Of a stretch of 64,000 nt of DNA, positions 16,758 to 27,720 are shown piece by piece. The notes beneath the pieces are model-generated. The model had not been told where the DNA came from, did no database searches, and worked only from the letters and a program-made list of their open reading frames with translations. Positions within the stretch are counted from its first letter, which is position 1. Each line of letters begins with the position of its first letter. The DNA lies in assembly GCA_009746045.1 (NCBI GenBank), contig RPFO01000670.1, positions 1 to 64,000 on the forward strand, in the 5' to 3' direction. The position numbers and the translations under genes were made by a program. Source of the stretch: Mesostigma viride (taxonomy: Eukaryota; Streptophyta; Mesostigmatophyceae; Mesostigmatales; Mesostigmataceae).

Positions 16758-19122
16758 TCAAGCAACAGCGGCTGTCTCGTCTATCTCAAACTGTCTCCTC
16801 GCCTGATCAAGCTCTTTCTTCAGCGCAAGAAGCTCTTTCACACGTGCGTACTTCCTTGGATCCTGAAGGCCAGGTGCCACCACCGCAACAAGTTGACAAT
16901 TCAAAACAACAGTCGAAACGTAAGAGATGACAAACCATGCACAAAGCTGCCTTTAATGAAAGAGTTTCTCTGCTATTTTTTTTTAAGGCTCACTGCAAGC
17001 TGAAGGGATTAGCAGGGAATGTGGGTGCAGAGCAAATACGGATGAGATGGGACTGCCTGTCTTGCAAATCATAAAGTGCATGCTAGCAGACGGACAGAGC
17101 AACAGCCTACAGGTAGCGCATATAACATGCAGCCTATCCTCACCAAGAAAATTCAGTACACGGTCATATCAGAAGATAACAGCCAATGCAAACTCACCCC
17201 TGCCAGTACAGGCGCTACACCCACACGACACATAGTAATATGCGACCCATGGCCGGATAGTGCACACACACCCACATGCGGTGCCATGCTCCTACACCAT
17301 GCCATGCTCTCATCCCACTCCCTGCCTGCACTAGTGCCCCTGCCTCATGCATGCGCAATGCGCCCGACCTTGCGCACGAGGAAGATGAAGTCCTCTGTCT
17401 GCACGCGGCCGCGGCGCGAGGCAACGGCGGACGCCCGCTGCATCTGTGTGGGGTGAGGGCGCGCCACGAGCAGGGGGGTGGAAGGGGAGGGCATGGCGCA
17501 TGTCAGATGCTTTCTCTGGCTGGCTGGTGTCAGTTTCAAACTAGTATAAGCCAAACATAGAATTTTTTTGTGGCCAGGTTCACAGTGGGTTCTGGCAAAA
17601 GCATGGCTGCTTCCCACCAGCGCATTGTCAGGATGCCAGAGCCCGTGGCCCACACCTTCCAGCCATGTGTAGCGCGTGGCAATGTTGCGTACCATATCAG
17701 ATGGCCAAGTGGGCATAACCAACGACACCAAGCCCATTACCACGCATGCCCATGTGGACACCCGGAATAGCGGTCCCCACAGTGAGACGGAGACGACCGG
17801 TTCACCATGAAGAGATCTAATGAGTGCTGCGCTTAACATTACGAGAAAAGCCTCATTTGATATATTTTTATCAACACAACTGTTTGAACCCCCACAGCCT
17901 ACAATACTGCATGCCACGGCGGTTGCTCAGAAATGCCCATGCAAGATGTAGTGAACGAATGGTAACCACAGGCTGGTACCTAGCATCACTTGCCGGCTTG
18001 TTGAGAGGAACGGATGCAGGCTGTTGTGGCTGATTCAGCACACCGACCAACGAAACAGATTCTAAAGGGCTTGGTGGCACTCGGAAGAATTTGATTGACC
18101 ACATCGTCACTACTACTCAAGCATGCCAAGTACCGAGGGCTTTACCGTTTCCATCAGCTACTCCGCCATCATCCCCTCACCAGCTCTGTCCGCTACTCCG
18201 CCATCATCCCCTCACCAGCTCTGTCCGCTACTCCGCCGTCATCCCCTCACCAGCTCTGTCCGCTACTCCGCCATCATCCCCTCACCAGCTCTGTCCGCTA
18301 CTCCGCCATCATCCCCTCACCAGATCTGTCCGCTACTCCGCCATCATCCCCTCACCAGCTCTGTCCGCTACTCCGCCATCATCCCCTCAACAGATCTGTC
18401 CGCTACTCCGCCATCATCCCCTCACCAGCTCTGTCCGCTACTCCGCCATCATCCCCTCAACAGATCTGTCCGCTACTCCGCCATCATCCCCTCACCAGCT
18501 CTGTCCGCTACTCCGCCATCATCCCCTCACCAGGTCTGTCCGCTACTCCGCCATCATCCCCTCACCAGCTCTGTCCGCTACTCCGCCATCATCCCCTCAC
18601 CAGCTCTGTCCGCTACTCCGCCATCATCCCCTCACCAGCTCTGTCCGCTACTCCGCCATCATCCCCTCACCAGCTCTGTCCGCTACTCCGCCATCATCCC
18701 CTCACCAGGTCTGTCAGATATTCCATCATGATCTCCTCCATCAACTCCACCGACTCGGGGAGGGGCTGCGCCACGCAAGCACAGGCAGCGGGGTATGCAC
18801 AAAAGTGAGCTGGATGAAGGCAATTACCCAGGGGTCAAACACAGAATAACCAGCAAGCGTGCCTATGCCCCGGTAACGGATGACAGTAAAGGAGTCAAAT
18901 GACAGGCCAGCTGTACCCCCCCCAAAACTTCCGTGCTAGATTACAAAGCTTAGCTTTACTATGCTGAGGATTGTAAAGCTAGTTGTGACAACTGTCTGCA
19001 TGGATTGTTTTCTATTCAACACATGCCACCGGTGCGTTTAAACCATCGGCGTCGAAACTCATAAACTAAATAAAAGAAGCCCGGGAAGTTACCTTGATAT
19101 CGTCGCCAAAGCCGTACATCAT
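16758..19122 (-). CDS. TAF13: TAF13, TFIID subunit 13 (four exons)
   Basis: Histone-fold subunit of the general transcription factor TFIID. Coding exons on the minus strand: 19,093-19,122 (MMYGFGDDIK), 18,706-18,765 (PLPESVELMEE to LTDL), 17,369-17,443 (QRASAVASRRGRVQTEDF to FLVRK) and 16,758-16,862 (DPRKYARVKELLALKKEL to the stop). All junctions are in phase 0 with AG acceptors and GT donors (GTAACT, GTGAGG, GTCGGG). The spliced product is 89 aa. The pieces follow the known TAF13 order: the YGFGDD start, the ESVEL helix, the RGR-x-TEDF/LVRKDPRK core and a basic C-terminal helix. Human TAF13 is longer at both ends. The second intron (1,262 bp) opens with a 35-bp minisatellite that copies its own donor site. 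Confidence 0.9.
18157..18716. repeat. 35-bp minisatellite, 16 copies, at a TAF13 splice donor
   Basis: The unit contains CTACTCCGCCATCATCCCCT plus CACCAG(C/G/A)TCTGTCCG. On the minus strand each unit carries CTG-GTGAGGGGATG, identical to the exon end and donor site of TAF13 exon 2 at 18,706/18,705. Copies differ at few positions (CAGCTC, CAGATC, CAGGTC; ACCAG or AACAG). The array runs into the intron from that donor. It is open in three plus frames only because 35 bp cycles the frame. Confidence 0.92.
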
Positions 19123-19372
19123 AAACCGAACTGCCGAATTGTTTAAACCAGAGCGAGGTCAAGGAAGTTCCCATACGAGCAAACGCCAAGCATACGGCAA
19201 AAGGCAACACACGCTTTCAATCGAATCGGCAAGGCAAGAAGGCGAAACATGTGGTGGAAGGATACGTTCCCTTGAAAATTCTGTGTTTTTTACGTGCTTC
19301 TTCTTAACACCCGCGCCACCAGACAGTTTGGATTGATTTACTTGCGACGCCATAACTTCCTTCAAAAAACAG

Positions 19373-19633
19373 GTGAGAGCCTGGGCACCCTCGATACACC
19401 CTCTGGAGCGTCCTGTTCAAGCAACTGTCCTTTCGGCTCCTGCAAATTACTTCCCCTCCATCTTCAACGCAATTCGCAATTTGTTTGGGGATTTATTTCA
19501 CGGAGGAGCAGCTCGCGAAGTGCTCTTAAAATTCAGCACGGACCCACGAGCACTGGTGAGGTTGCTGACATTAGGTGCGACCGTCGTAAGACGTGCCTCG
19601 CTGCACCACTCACGGGAACTGCGAGGAGAGTAA
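19373..19633 (+). CDS. weak candidate small protein between TAF13 and PAM16
   Basis: An 86-codon frame whose middle (NYFPSIFNAIRNLFGDLFHG) reads like an amphipathic protein segment. The first codons follow a possible donor (AAACAG/GTGAGA) and a GTGAGG lies inside the frame near 19,555, so exon boundaries are uncertain. I recognise no family. It may be the shared upstream region of two divergent genes. Confidence 0.2.
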   Translation: MRAWAPSIHPLERPVQATVLSAPANYFPSIFNAIRNLFGDLFHGGAAREVLLKFSTDPRALVRLLTLGATVVRRASLHHSRELRGE

Positions 19634-20383
19634 AGAAAATGAAGCACTCTTCGACAGGCGTCACAACTCAAATGGGAACCACATCCACGTGATGCAAAAC
19701 ATCCTGCATACGGTAAGCTTACCTCTTATTAAATTATCGATAATCGCAGAGTAATCCTCTTATTTCTTGGGAACTTCTGTCCTAGATGAGGATGTATAAT
19801 TTGGTATATAAGCGTACTGTAGAAAAGCGTAAGAGACCTGATATGTACACCCTGATTAGCTGTTGCAATGTCGTAAGAATTCATGCTGGCGGCGCTCACG
19901 CGGGGTGGACGTTTGATGACGTGGCGGCTGGGTGCACGCAACGTTGTAGTGTGTGTATTCACAATCATGTTGTATGCCAGACGCGCAGCCAAATTCCATA
20001 GCCCGTCACCGCACACAGTGCAGAGAAACGTGTCTGACGCACGAGGGAGTAGGTTCCATCGTCCGTGTCTTGCGCCCTTACCCTTTGGACGTTTGTTCCA
20101 CCGCCGAAAAGGGCGCACCTCGAGTTTTTGAAACCCGGACAAGGTAGCCAGAGGTTCCACGGATTAGCGACTCGACGCTGCTGAGTAAACCCTGAAATTA
20201 TTGGTCCGGACGTTGCCGACGAGGTTGCACCCCAGTTGCCGCCTGCGAGATGTTACAGTGATTCGTGCTTAAAGCCAGCTGGATGCGCATGCCAAAGTAT
20301 AGCATGTTTGTTCCGGTTTTGGATACCTCTGAAGCTTTGGGGCAACGATCTCTTCATTTCTGTAGGGACTGCTAGTAAGCGCC
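19634..20383. other. intergenic region upstream of PAM16
   Basis: Holds the promoter and 5' leader of PAM16. A weak 143-codon minus-strand frame (19,729-20,160) shows no recognisable domain. No repeats seen. Confidence 0.4.
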
Positions 20384-20743
20384 ATGGCCGCGAAGATATT
20401 GGCCAATCTTATCGTGTATGGCGGTGGAGTTTTGTTGCGAGCTGTCAGCCAAGCTTACAAACAGGCAATCGTGAACGCCCAGCGTTCAGGTGTTGCTAAC
20501 GAAGTGAAGGAGAAGGCTAGAACTGGAAGCAAAAATCTGACAGTTCAAGAAGCAAGGATGATCCTTGGTCTGGGGCCCAGCTATACGATGGAGCAGATGC
20601 TTCAAAAGTTCGAAAACCTATACAAGCGAAACGAGAAGGATGGAACGTTTTATCTTCAATCCAAGATCTATCGTGCAAAGGAGCTACTGGAACAAGAGGC
20701 TCAAAAGGCCGAAGCAGCGAAGCAAGGACAGAGCAAGCCATAG
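20384..20743 (+). CDS. PAM16: PAM16/TIM16, mitochondrial import motor subunit (119 aa)
   Basis: J-like protein of the presequence translocase-associated motor. It pairs with PAM14/TIM14 at the inner mitochondrial membrane and regulates mtHsp70. The protein starts MAAKILANLIVYGGGVLLRA, the typical hydrophobic N-terminus, followed by QAYKQAIVNAQRSG. The degenerate J-domain has LTVQEARMILGL, the helix EQMLQKFENLYKRNEKDG and the family-typical FYLQSKIYRAKELL. As expected for PAM16, the HPD triad of true J-proteins is absent. Length is normal (about 110-150 aa) and the gene is complete in one exon, unlike its intron-rich neighbours. It is divergent from TAF13 with about 1.26 kb between start codons. 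Confidence 0.93.
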   Translation: MAAKILANLIVYGGGVLLRAVSQAYKQAIVNAQRSGVANEVKEKARTGSKNLTVQEARMILGLGPSYTMEQMLQKFENLYKRNEKDGTFYLQSKIYRAKELLEQEAQKAEAAKQGQSKP

Positions 20744-21718
20744 CCCTCATGGGGGTGGGCGGCTGTCTGTGTATTTGTGTTCTGCACAGTGTATGGCATG
20801 GTGAAACATGGGGATGCATCCATGACGGACATGCACAGTGATACGGATGGTGAAGGCATCTACTTGATGGTGGCTGCTGCCCAAGCTACGTATTGTCCAA
20901 TCTGCAGAGGTTCTGGTTGCGATCACCAGACCCTTGGGCCATGCCTGTTTGGATGTGAGCATGCAACGCCTGGTGAAGAAACCTTCCGCGCTTACGAGTG
21001 CACTCTCTCAAGTCCCCAGCTGCGTTGTCCTTTCTATCAAGAACCAGGAGAGCCAAGTTGGCTTATGATAACAAGACATGAGGATTTTACAAGAATCGGA
21101 AATCAAGAAGATTTCTCAGTCTCTACAGGTAGCCACGTCTGTCAAGACTTTTATGGGGACTTACAAGAAGCATGAAAACACAGCTCGATGTTGCTGGAAG
21201 TTTGTATGTTGTTGGCGCTGGTTGTCCGTTTGATACCTTGGTCCGTCCGCCCGCTCCTACGCTATGCTTCGCTAAGCAGACCAAGGGAAGTGCAGCGGGT
21301 GTACGGCCAGCACTGCCGGCAACACTGCGTCCGCAATTAACTCAGACAACAGACGGATGGCTTCACAGAGCATGGAAGGATGCCAGATGACCGCAGCGGG
21401 CTGACAGGGTTGTAGTGACACAGTGTCCCTCGGTCCCAAAACAACAAGACGAGTCTCCCACGCGCTATGAGTGTTGCTCATATTTCTGCCTCTTGGTAGA
21501 GGCGCTCTAGGGCCTTCTGGCTCCAACTTGAAGCAATCCCTCATGTGGGCAGCACGGCCTGAATCAATATGTTGTGTACGAGAGGAAGCTGATAGACTTT
21601 TTGCTCTTCTCTGAAATCTTGCGTGTTAATGTGCACCAAGCAGTTCATCAAAGATTAATGTGATGCCTCGAGCACATTGACTAATTAATTAATTAACATG
21701 AGCACATGACAAATTTCT
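20744..21718. other. 3' region of PAM16 and intergenic DNA
   Basis: A 132-codon plus frame (20,777-21,175) has a CPIC...C pattern but begins only 34 bp after the PAM16 stop and shows no family signature; it may be 3' untranslated sequence. A TTAATTAATTAATTAA run lies at 21,682-21,697. Nothing else recognised. Confidence 0.35.
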
Positions 21719-21890
21719 TAACCCATTTTTTTTCTTAATCGCGATATACCGCATGGTCGGGTTACAACACGATGAATCGTGTTGTAATCTGACAAGTGGC
21801 AGACACAGTAGATCTTAACCCGTTTTTTTTTTTTTTATTAGAACGCGATATATCGCGTTGTAAGCTTTTTTTAGAACGCGTATAGCACCT
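21719..21890. repeat. palindromic ATCGCGTTGT repeat family, copy 1
   Basis: Contains AACACGATGAATCGTGTTGT, CTGACAAGTGGCAGACA and GAACGCGATATATCGCGTTG separated by T-runs. Related copies lie at 27,255-27,345 and 28,484-28,525. The palindromes are flanked by a CTGACA(C/A)GTGGC block in each case. Non-coding; possibly the end of a DNA transposon. Confidence 0.6.
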
Positions 21891-22465
21891 AAGGAAAAAA
21901 TTTTTTCATGGTCATGTATATACTTTCCTGAAAGTCCATAAATCAAAGGATTTTTTGAGCTACTCAGACCTACAAAATGCTTATTCATTAGAGAGATACA
22001 CTGGTTTGAATACAGGGGGGTCTGACCATGACCGCGATTTCTTGACCCTAGGTCACAAGTCATGTGCTTATTCACAAATGGTTCATGAAAAAAATCTGGC
22101 TTCTTGCACGAGCTATGGGCAACATATGCAGGCTCTGTGAAACAAAACTCAGGCCCATTGGGCCACTGGAGCTATTTTTCATTAGCATCACAATTACAAC
22201 GCAGTACAACGCAGTGGGAAACATGAGAGCCCTTCACAACATTACGCAACGACACGAGCCCCATAAACGGTGCCATAGTGAGCTTGGAGGGTCAAAACGT
22301 TGAAAATAGGTGTTGTATCAGTTACACAGCATCAAACATGCATCAAACATCATGACTGGATGACCTAATATGACTGAATCAGGCAGCCATAGCCAAAGCA
22401 TCATCCACTCTCACAACGTGTTGAGCACATGCCTCGTGGGAACGGAGGTGCTGGGTTTTCATTCC
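21891..22465. other. non-coding intergenic DNA
   Basis: No frame with protein character. The sequence contains several ACAACGCAG/ACAACA words and a short ATCAAACATGCATCAAACAT repeat near 22,330. Confidence 0.3.
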
Positions 22466-24500
22466 ATTAATTTATTAATTAGTTATCAACATCACTCCGT
22501 TGGGAGTAGATGTAGCACATAGCCCTGAGAAGGGGCATATGGCTTTTAATACATTCTAGGCTACTTCATGCTAGGGTGGGAATCTAAGCTACCCCTGCTC
22601 TAGGTGCACCATGGCACCTGCACCCTCATGGTCTATCACGCTATGCCCGGGTAAGGGGGGAGCATGCCTGTGAGGGAGGAAGATCATCATGGCTATACAA
22701 GAGCTAGGACATGGCTTCTCGACAGAGAGCAGCTCTCTGCATGGCATAGCATGGCTAAATTCTTAATGCAACATCCATGGGGGTCCCATTATAGACCAAG
22801 CATGGCTAAATGTTGAAGGCAGCATCCATGGGGGCCATTATGGGCGCACATGCGCGTGGGCCACATGCTAGGCTAAGCCTTACTAATCTACACTACTGGT
22901 ATATATATTCCTAGTCTGAGGTGGCAGGAGGGGGCTGCCAGGGCTTGTGGTCAACGTGGATGACCGCCCCCCTCCAGTATACCGGCTTCCCCCTTGCGCT
23001 CTGCCGGAGCTGAAGGTAGGTCGGCCATAGCTCGCGTCGCCGTTGTTGCTGGGCCAGGGTCAAGTCGTCATCCAGCGTGAAGCGAGTCTCCGAGAGCTTC
23101 TTGCGGCATTTAAGGAACGCCAGCTTGTCCGCCATGTACTTAAAGGTGAGGAGCACGGGTGCCGGGCCAGCCTTCCCCCGCGCGCGGGGGAGGCGGACAG
23201 CCGACATGTCCAGCTCACCAGTGAGTAACATGGGGGCAAGAATGGCGCGCTTAAATGCCTCAAGAAGGCTCGTGGAGGTCTCACCTGCCTGCTGGTCGAA
23301 GTGCTTGACGATGACATTGTGGCTGCGCCGGGCGATGTCGGTTTCCTCGCGAAGGTCGAGGGCTTGTTGCTTGAGTTGTGCCGAGATGGTGGAGGTGGTG
23401 GAGGTGGTGTGCTGCTTAAGCAAGTCCGCCCAGGTGGAGGGAGCATCGCCGGCCGGGCCAGCAGGCACCGGCTGGGCGGCGATGTCCTTCACCGCCTGAG
23501 CGGTGAGGCCGGCGGTGTCATGCAGGCTCTCAAGGGCGTTGGCGGTGGCTTGAAGGCGTTGGTCGAGGTCGAGGAGCTGGGCTTTGATGTCGGCAGTGGA
23601 GGCGGAAATGGCAGTGGAGGTGGAGGCGGCAGCGGTGGAAATGTGAGGAAGTTCAGCAGCCAGCGTGCCACCCATTGCTGCGACGTCAGCAGCAAGGGGG
23701 GTCACGTGCTGCTGAAAGGCTTCCGTGAGGATGGAACGGAGGGTGGAGGCGGAGATGGATGGAGCCCAGATCTCGCCGTCAGAGCGCTGGAGAAGGGAGT
23801 TGAGGATGGCGTGCTGGAGCTGGGGGCGGGGGCAGCCAAGCATGGCACCGTGGGCTTGCCAGCGGCTGCCGTTGCTGTGGAGGAGGCGACCTTGGTCGTA
23901 GAGATGGATGCACAGGTCGTAAAGCGAGGCGTAGTCCCCGAAGAAGATGCAGTCCATAGCATCGTCCGGAGACATGTTGGTCCAGTCGTGATCATCGACC
24001 TTGAAAGGGTGGGGCCGAAAGCGCGGTTCCGAGGGGCGGGACCATCCTGTTTTGTCGGCTGGGCGGGTGCGTTTCGGGTCAGGCGATGCCGATGGCGAGG
24101 CATTAAGCCCGGGAGGTTGCTGGGTGACCACCAGTGCACGGCTAGTGTCACCGCTGCCTGCCGGACCTGATGGCGAAGCTGCAGCCGCAGCTGCCGCATT
24201 TTCATGGGCGAGCGCATCCGCCAAACTGCGTTGCGTCAAAGGACGTTTGCTCGTCATATATTGCTCGTCATATATTTCATTCCATAACGTGTGCAATACT
24301 GAAAGAAAGAGGCACGTGTAATGCAAGGCTTGGATAGGTTGAGTGATCCATGAGCTTACATGCAGGCAAAGATGACGCTGGAATGCATGCTAGCAAATGG
24401 TGGCAAGATGCTAACAACACATGATTATACACCATGATTATGGGCACCTAGCTGATCTTCTTGCACAATCAACGCAGTATAAACCATCAGCGGAGTTCAG
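22466..24500 (-). mobile_element. ORF1-only non-LTR retroelement, copy A
   Basis: Minus-strand element with the ORF1-like gene below, a 3' region sharing CTTAGCCTAGCATGTGGCC and CCCCCATGGATG with copy C, and a degenerate TTAA-rich tail (22,466-22,487). No reverse transcriptase frame follows, so it is a half-LINE comparable in design to mammalian HAL1. The 5' boundary is approximate. The ATATATGACGAGCAA start region is duplicated (24,254-24,281). Confidence 0.6.
22911..24257 (-). CDS. LINE ORF1-like protein (448 aa)
   Basis: The start MTSKRPLTQRSLADALAHE is conserved in copy C, so I prefer it to the ATG 69 bp upstream. Order: Ala/Pro-rich N-terminus with LNASPSASPDPKR, a central coiled-coil-like region (about residues 185-290, for example DIKAQLLDLDQRLQATANAL), then a C-terminal RNA-binding-type domain beginning RRSHNVIVKHFDQQ and ending with DDLTLAQQQRRRELWPTYL and VYWRGAVIHVDHKPW. 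A coiled coil before an RRM/CTD-like domain is the layout of L1-type ORF1 proteins, which bind element RNA. The frame is intact, unlike copies B and C. Confidence 0.72.
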   Translation of the reverse strand: MTSKRPLTQRSLADALAHENAAAAAAASPSGPAGSGDTSRALVVTQQPPGLNASPSASPDPKRTRPADKTGWSRPSEPRFRPHPFKVDDHDWTNMSPDDAMDCIFFGDYASLYDLCIHLYDQGRLLHSNGSRWQAHGAMLGCPRPQLQHAILNSLLQRSDGEIWAPSISASTLRSILTEAFQQHVTPLAADVAAMGGTLAAELPHISTAAASTSTAISASTADIKAQLLDLDQRLQATANALESLHDTAGLTAQAVKDIAAQPVPAGPAGDAPSTWADLLKQHTTSTTSTISAQLKQQALDLREETDIARRSHNVIVKHFDQQAGETSTSLLEAFKRAILAPMLLTGELDMSAVRLPRARGKAGPAPVLLTFKYMADKLAFLKCRKKLSETRFTLDDDLTLAQQQRRRELWPTYLQLRQSARGKPVYWRGAVIHVDHKPWQPPPATSD

Positions 24501-26442
24501 ATCTTTTGTGTCTGAGCCCCAAATTCGGTCAGACCACTTGCATTCGATGCGCCTTTCTAAGACGCACTTGCCAGTATAAACGGTTACGGCTGCCACGCAG
24601 TATAGACAAAGTTACGCACGTGACCAGCTATGACGACTACCAAAGCAAAACGAGGGCTGGAAAAGGAGCTGGCACAGCTTCCCAGCGCCCAGCCCAACCC
24701 TCTCGCCCTCGCCATTGTTCAGCCGCCAGGCTTACCCGCCAAACCCTCGCCAAGCGCCTCGCCTGAACCCAAGAAACCATGCCACGATCGCCACAAATGG
24801 AGCAAATTCTTGCCCGGCGACCAACTGTTCACCCTCCTCGAGTGGCAGAAGCTGTCGCCGCAGGAAGTCGTCGAAGTTCTCCAGTTCCGCACACAGGAGC
24901 GGAAGCTCTTTGTGACCTGGAGAGGGGGGACGGCTATCGACTACCGCGACACGTCCTGGCTCTACACCTGTGACGAATCCCGCCAACGCCTGTTTATCTT
25001 GACCAGCTACTACCAGCGCAGCTTCGGCGACATCCACAGAGCACTTTGGAACGCACTCAACGCCCCAGCCCCCGCACAGCCGGCAGCCCCATCGGCTTCC
25101 TCCCTCTGCAAGGATGACATCCACGCAGTGCTGGAGGAGCACGTGACCTGGCCGCTGGCCGAGAAGATGACCTCGCTGAACACCACGCTCAACACGGTCG
25201 AGGCCCGGGTCTCCAACGTGGAAACCAAGGTCGTCCACAAGCTACAACCACAGTTCACGGCGCTACACACCGCGGCGCAGGCTTCGGAAACGCATGCTGC
25301 ACTTGTCTCTCGCCTTAACCAGGTGGAAGGCAAGTGCGGCGTGCTCATGAAGAAGCTTGAGGCCATCACCGGCTTCACCGCCCACACCGAGGCCCTGGCC
25401 ACACAGGTCCCAAAGCTAGCGGAGCAGACGGCCACCATTGCCTCCCAGCCACCCCGGCAGGATGCTGGTGACCTCCCGCTCTCCTACGCGGACCTGCTGC
25501 GGTCAGCGACCGCCTCCACCACCGACGCCATCGCCACGAAGCTCCAGGAGCTGGAGGACCACCGCCAGGCCCAGCAACGGGAGGTCACCGATCGCGCTCG
25601 CCGCGAGTGCCGAGTGGTGCTACGTCGCTTCCCCCAGAAGCCAGGTGAGACGTCAACCTCCCTTGCTGACAAGATCAAGAACCAGCTTCTTACCCTCATG
25701 GGCCTGGTAGGTGAGGTAGAACTGCGTGGGTGCCACCGCCTTCCCCACTCACGGGACAAGGCGGCCACCCCACCATGCAGTCCTGCTCACCTTCCTCTCC
25801 CCTGAGGATAAGCAGCGGTTCCTCTCTCGTCGCAAGCGGTTGCACGACCTCACCTGGACGCTGGATGACGACCTAACCCCCGCTCAGCAACAGCAGCGAC
25901 GCGACCTGTGGCCGGAATACCTCCGCCATAAGCAGGACCCCCAGAAGCCCAAGGTGTACTGGAGGGGCGGGGACCTGATGATCAACCACAAGATGTGGAC
26001 GCCCCCAGCGGGCTAGAATAGCAATAGCCCTAGCTTGTAACCATTGGAGTCACTGCCGCTAAGGCAGCCATGCCTAGAATGTTTGCCTAGCTGTGCCAAC
26101 ACACCTAGTCACGTGCCGCCAACGCACGGTACACAACCAGCCATAGCCTTAGCCTAGTTCTAGTACAGCCATGCTACGCCCTGGCTATGTTCAGATTACT
26201 TGCCCACGCTCCTTGCTATGATATGCTCACATGGGTCTTCTTGCACCCACAGTTTGCCGGATCGTTAGCCTGTCCTTTTAGCTAGCCGCGCCCGATTGCA
26301 GCTGTGGCATGCCTTTGGCATGAAGGAGACTGGGGGTCTCTGCCCTTTCTCCTGTAGTGCACACACAGGGATTACAAACACTTCGGTGCTCCGTGACTCC
26401 CCAACGGGAGCACGAGTTTAATTAATTAATTAATTAATAAAC
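24501..26442 (+). mobile_element. ORF1-only non-LTR retroelement, copy B
   Basis: Plus-strand, diverged relative of copies A and C. The leader shares TTTCTAAGACGCAC (24,554-24,567) with copy C. The 3' end carries a stem (GTGCTCCGTGACTCC...GGGAGCAC, 26,390-26,412) and a TTTAATTAATTAATTAATTA tail (26,417-26,438). Between stop and tail (26,017-26,416) the DNA is CTAGCC-rich and non-coding. Confidence 0.6.
24630..26016 (+). pseudogene. LINE ORF1-like protein broken by a 4-bp TGCA insertion
   Basis: Reads in one frame from 24,630 to about 25,770, with LNTVEARVSNVETKVVHKL coiled-coil sequence and the start of the RNA-binding domain (RARRECRVVLRRFPQKPGET). It then continues in another frame to 26,016 (LLTFLSPEDKQRFLSRRK, DDLTPAQQQQRRDLWPEYL, VYWRGGDLMINHKMW). 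The break lies at CCATGCAGTCC (about 25,773-25,783). Removing TGCA gives a continuous frame that aligns with APVLLTF of copy A. Confidence 0.75.
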
Positions 26443-27254
26443 CATCAACATCCAATCCTCACGATATATGCACGGCTTGACGACGTATACAGCACCTAAA
26501 TACTGCACAACTGCAACCTAGCTGCTATGGCTGACATGCAAGCAACGTCGAGTAGGATGGCGGTCTTAGAGAGGCTGGGCAGAGGTCGGTAGAAATAAGT
26601 GGAAAACTGGCAGAAACTAGGTAGAAACACGATATACTTACGCCTGCAAGCACTATTGAGCCGGTGGCAGAGGCCATTTCCAGGAAAATACAGCATACCG
26701 TAGCAATAGCCACGGTCACGCCTTACGCTATTTGCAGGCACCATCATGCCCGGAGCTACCCAATAAAAGTCTGCACAAATCTCGGTTTAGCCGAGAGTCC
26801 GGGCGTTCGGAATGAATAAATATGTGTTAAGAAGTCGAAACACCATGGAAATACCAAGCATGGTGCCGCAGCAGACCCGAGTCTTGACGTAATAATATGT
26901 ATGCCGGTTTCCAGGGTTTCCGCATGAAAGTTGGGTGAGAAACTGGAAAAAACTACGTTTCCTTTGCCCCAGTACCTCAACAAACTCGTAGAAACCTAAT
27001 TATCAACCTTTGAACGCATCATCATGGTCGTGCTACCCAACAGCCACTGAAATTCGCGCGAAAACTGGCGAGATCTACCTGCCGCCATCGCCGTCGTCTT
27101 CACCTTCGTCCCGCGAAAATGCCTGATTTCAGTGATACATATTTGTTTGCAGCTGTCACAAAAAAAATACAAAAAATACCAGGATTTTTTCTTGAATTCT
27201 ATGAGATGTTTCTGACCTATGTTGAAAGTTTCAGACCAAAAATCGCATGTTTAA
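26443..27254. other. non-coding host DNA
   Basis: No recognisable gene. Small frames on the minus strand lack protein character. An A-run with CAAAAAATACCAGG lies near 27,160. Nothing further supported. Confidence 0.3.
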
Positions 27255-27345
27255 TAGGTTTGCCACGTGTCAGATTACAACGCGATACATCGCGTTCTAA
27301 CCCTACAACGCGATGTATCGCGTTGTAAAAAAACACGGGTTAACA
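27255..27345. repeat. palindromic ATCGCGTTGT repeat family, copy 2
   Basis: CCACGTGTCAGATTACAAC followed by two palindromic units, GCGATACATCGCG and ACGCGATGTATCGCGT, then a T/A-run. It is an inverted relative of the copies at 21.8 and 28.5 kb. Confidence 0.6.
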
Positions 27346-27720
27346 TTACCCATAACAAGAAGGGCTGGTGTACGGCTGTCTATGCATGATAAGCGCAAGG
27401 ATCCTAAATATCAGCAAATTCCTTTCATTCGCTACCCCGACGATATTCACAGTCTCCTTCCCCACACAGCAAAATATGGTGTTGTTCTTAGTCAGTTGCA
27501 TCGTTTTTCCCGTCTTTGTTCTTATCGTGTCGATTTCACCACGACTCTTGTTGAACTCTTGCATCGTTTGTTGGTCAAAGACTATGACCGAGACATTATG
27601 CTCCGTCAAGTCCGGTGTTTTTTACAACGTCACCCACATCTGTTCGGTGCTGCCCCTTGGCACAAGCTCTACAAACAGGTCGTGGACCGGCTGGATCGCG
27701 TAGTATCTCCGCACATCTGA
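27313..27720 (+). CDS. transposon-like protein fragment (135 aa)
   Basis: Contains IPFIRYPDDIHSLLPHTAKY, VVLSQLHRFSRLCSYRVDF and LLHRLLVKDYDRDIMLRQ. This run of motifs resembles the segment downstream of the polymerase domain in some reverse transcriptases, with SQL-x-RFxR-x-C and a basic helix. I cannot fix the class (Penelope-like or other) by eye. It directly follows palindromic repeats and has no partner domains, so it is probably a remnant. Confidence 0.35.
   Translation: MYRVVKKHGLTLPITRRAGVRLSMHDKRKDPKYQQIPFIRYPDDIHSLLPHTAKYGVVLSQLHRFSRLCSYRVDFTTTLVELLHRLLVKDYDRDIMLRQVRCFLQRHPHLFGAAPWHKLYKQVVDRLDRVVSPHI

Noticed and set aside
18091-18849. Three overlapping plus-strand frames of about 200-250 codons
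   Set aside because: They translate the 35-bp minisatellite, which cycles all frames; the true gene here is TAF13 on the other strand.
20777-21175. Small zinc-binding protein gene after PAM16
   Set aside because: A CPIC...C pattern alone is weak, and the frame starts 34 bp after the PAM16 stop, most likely in its 3' UTR.
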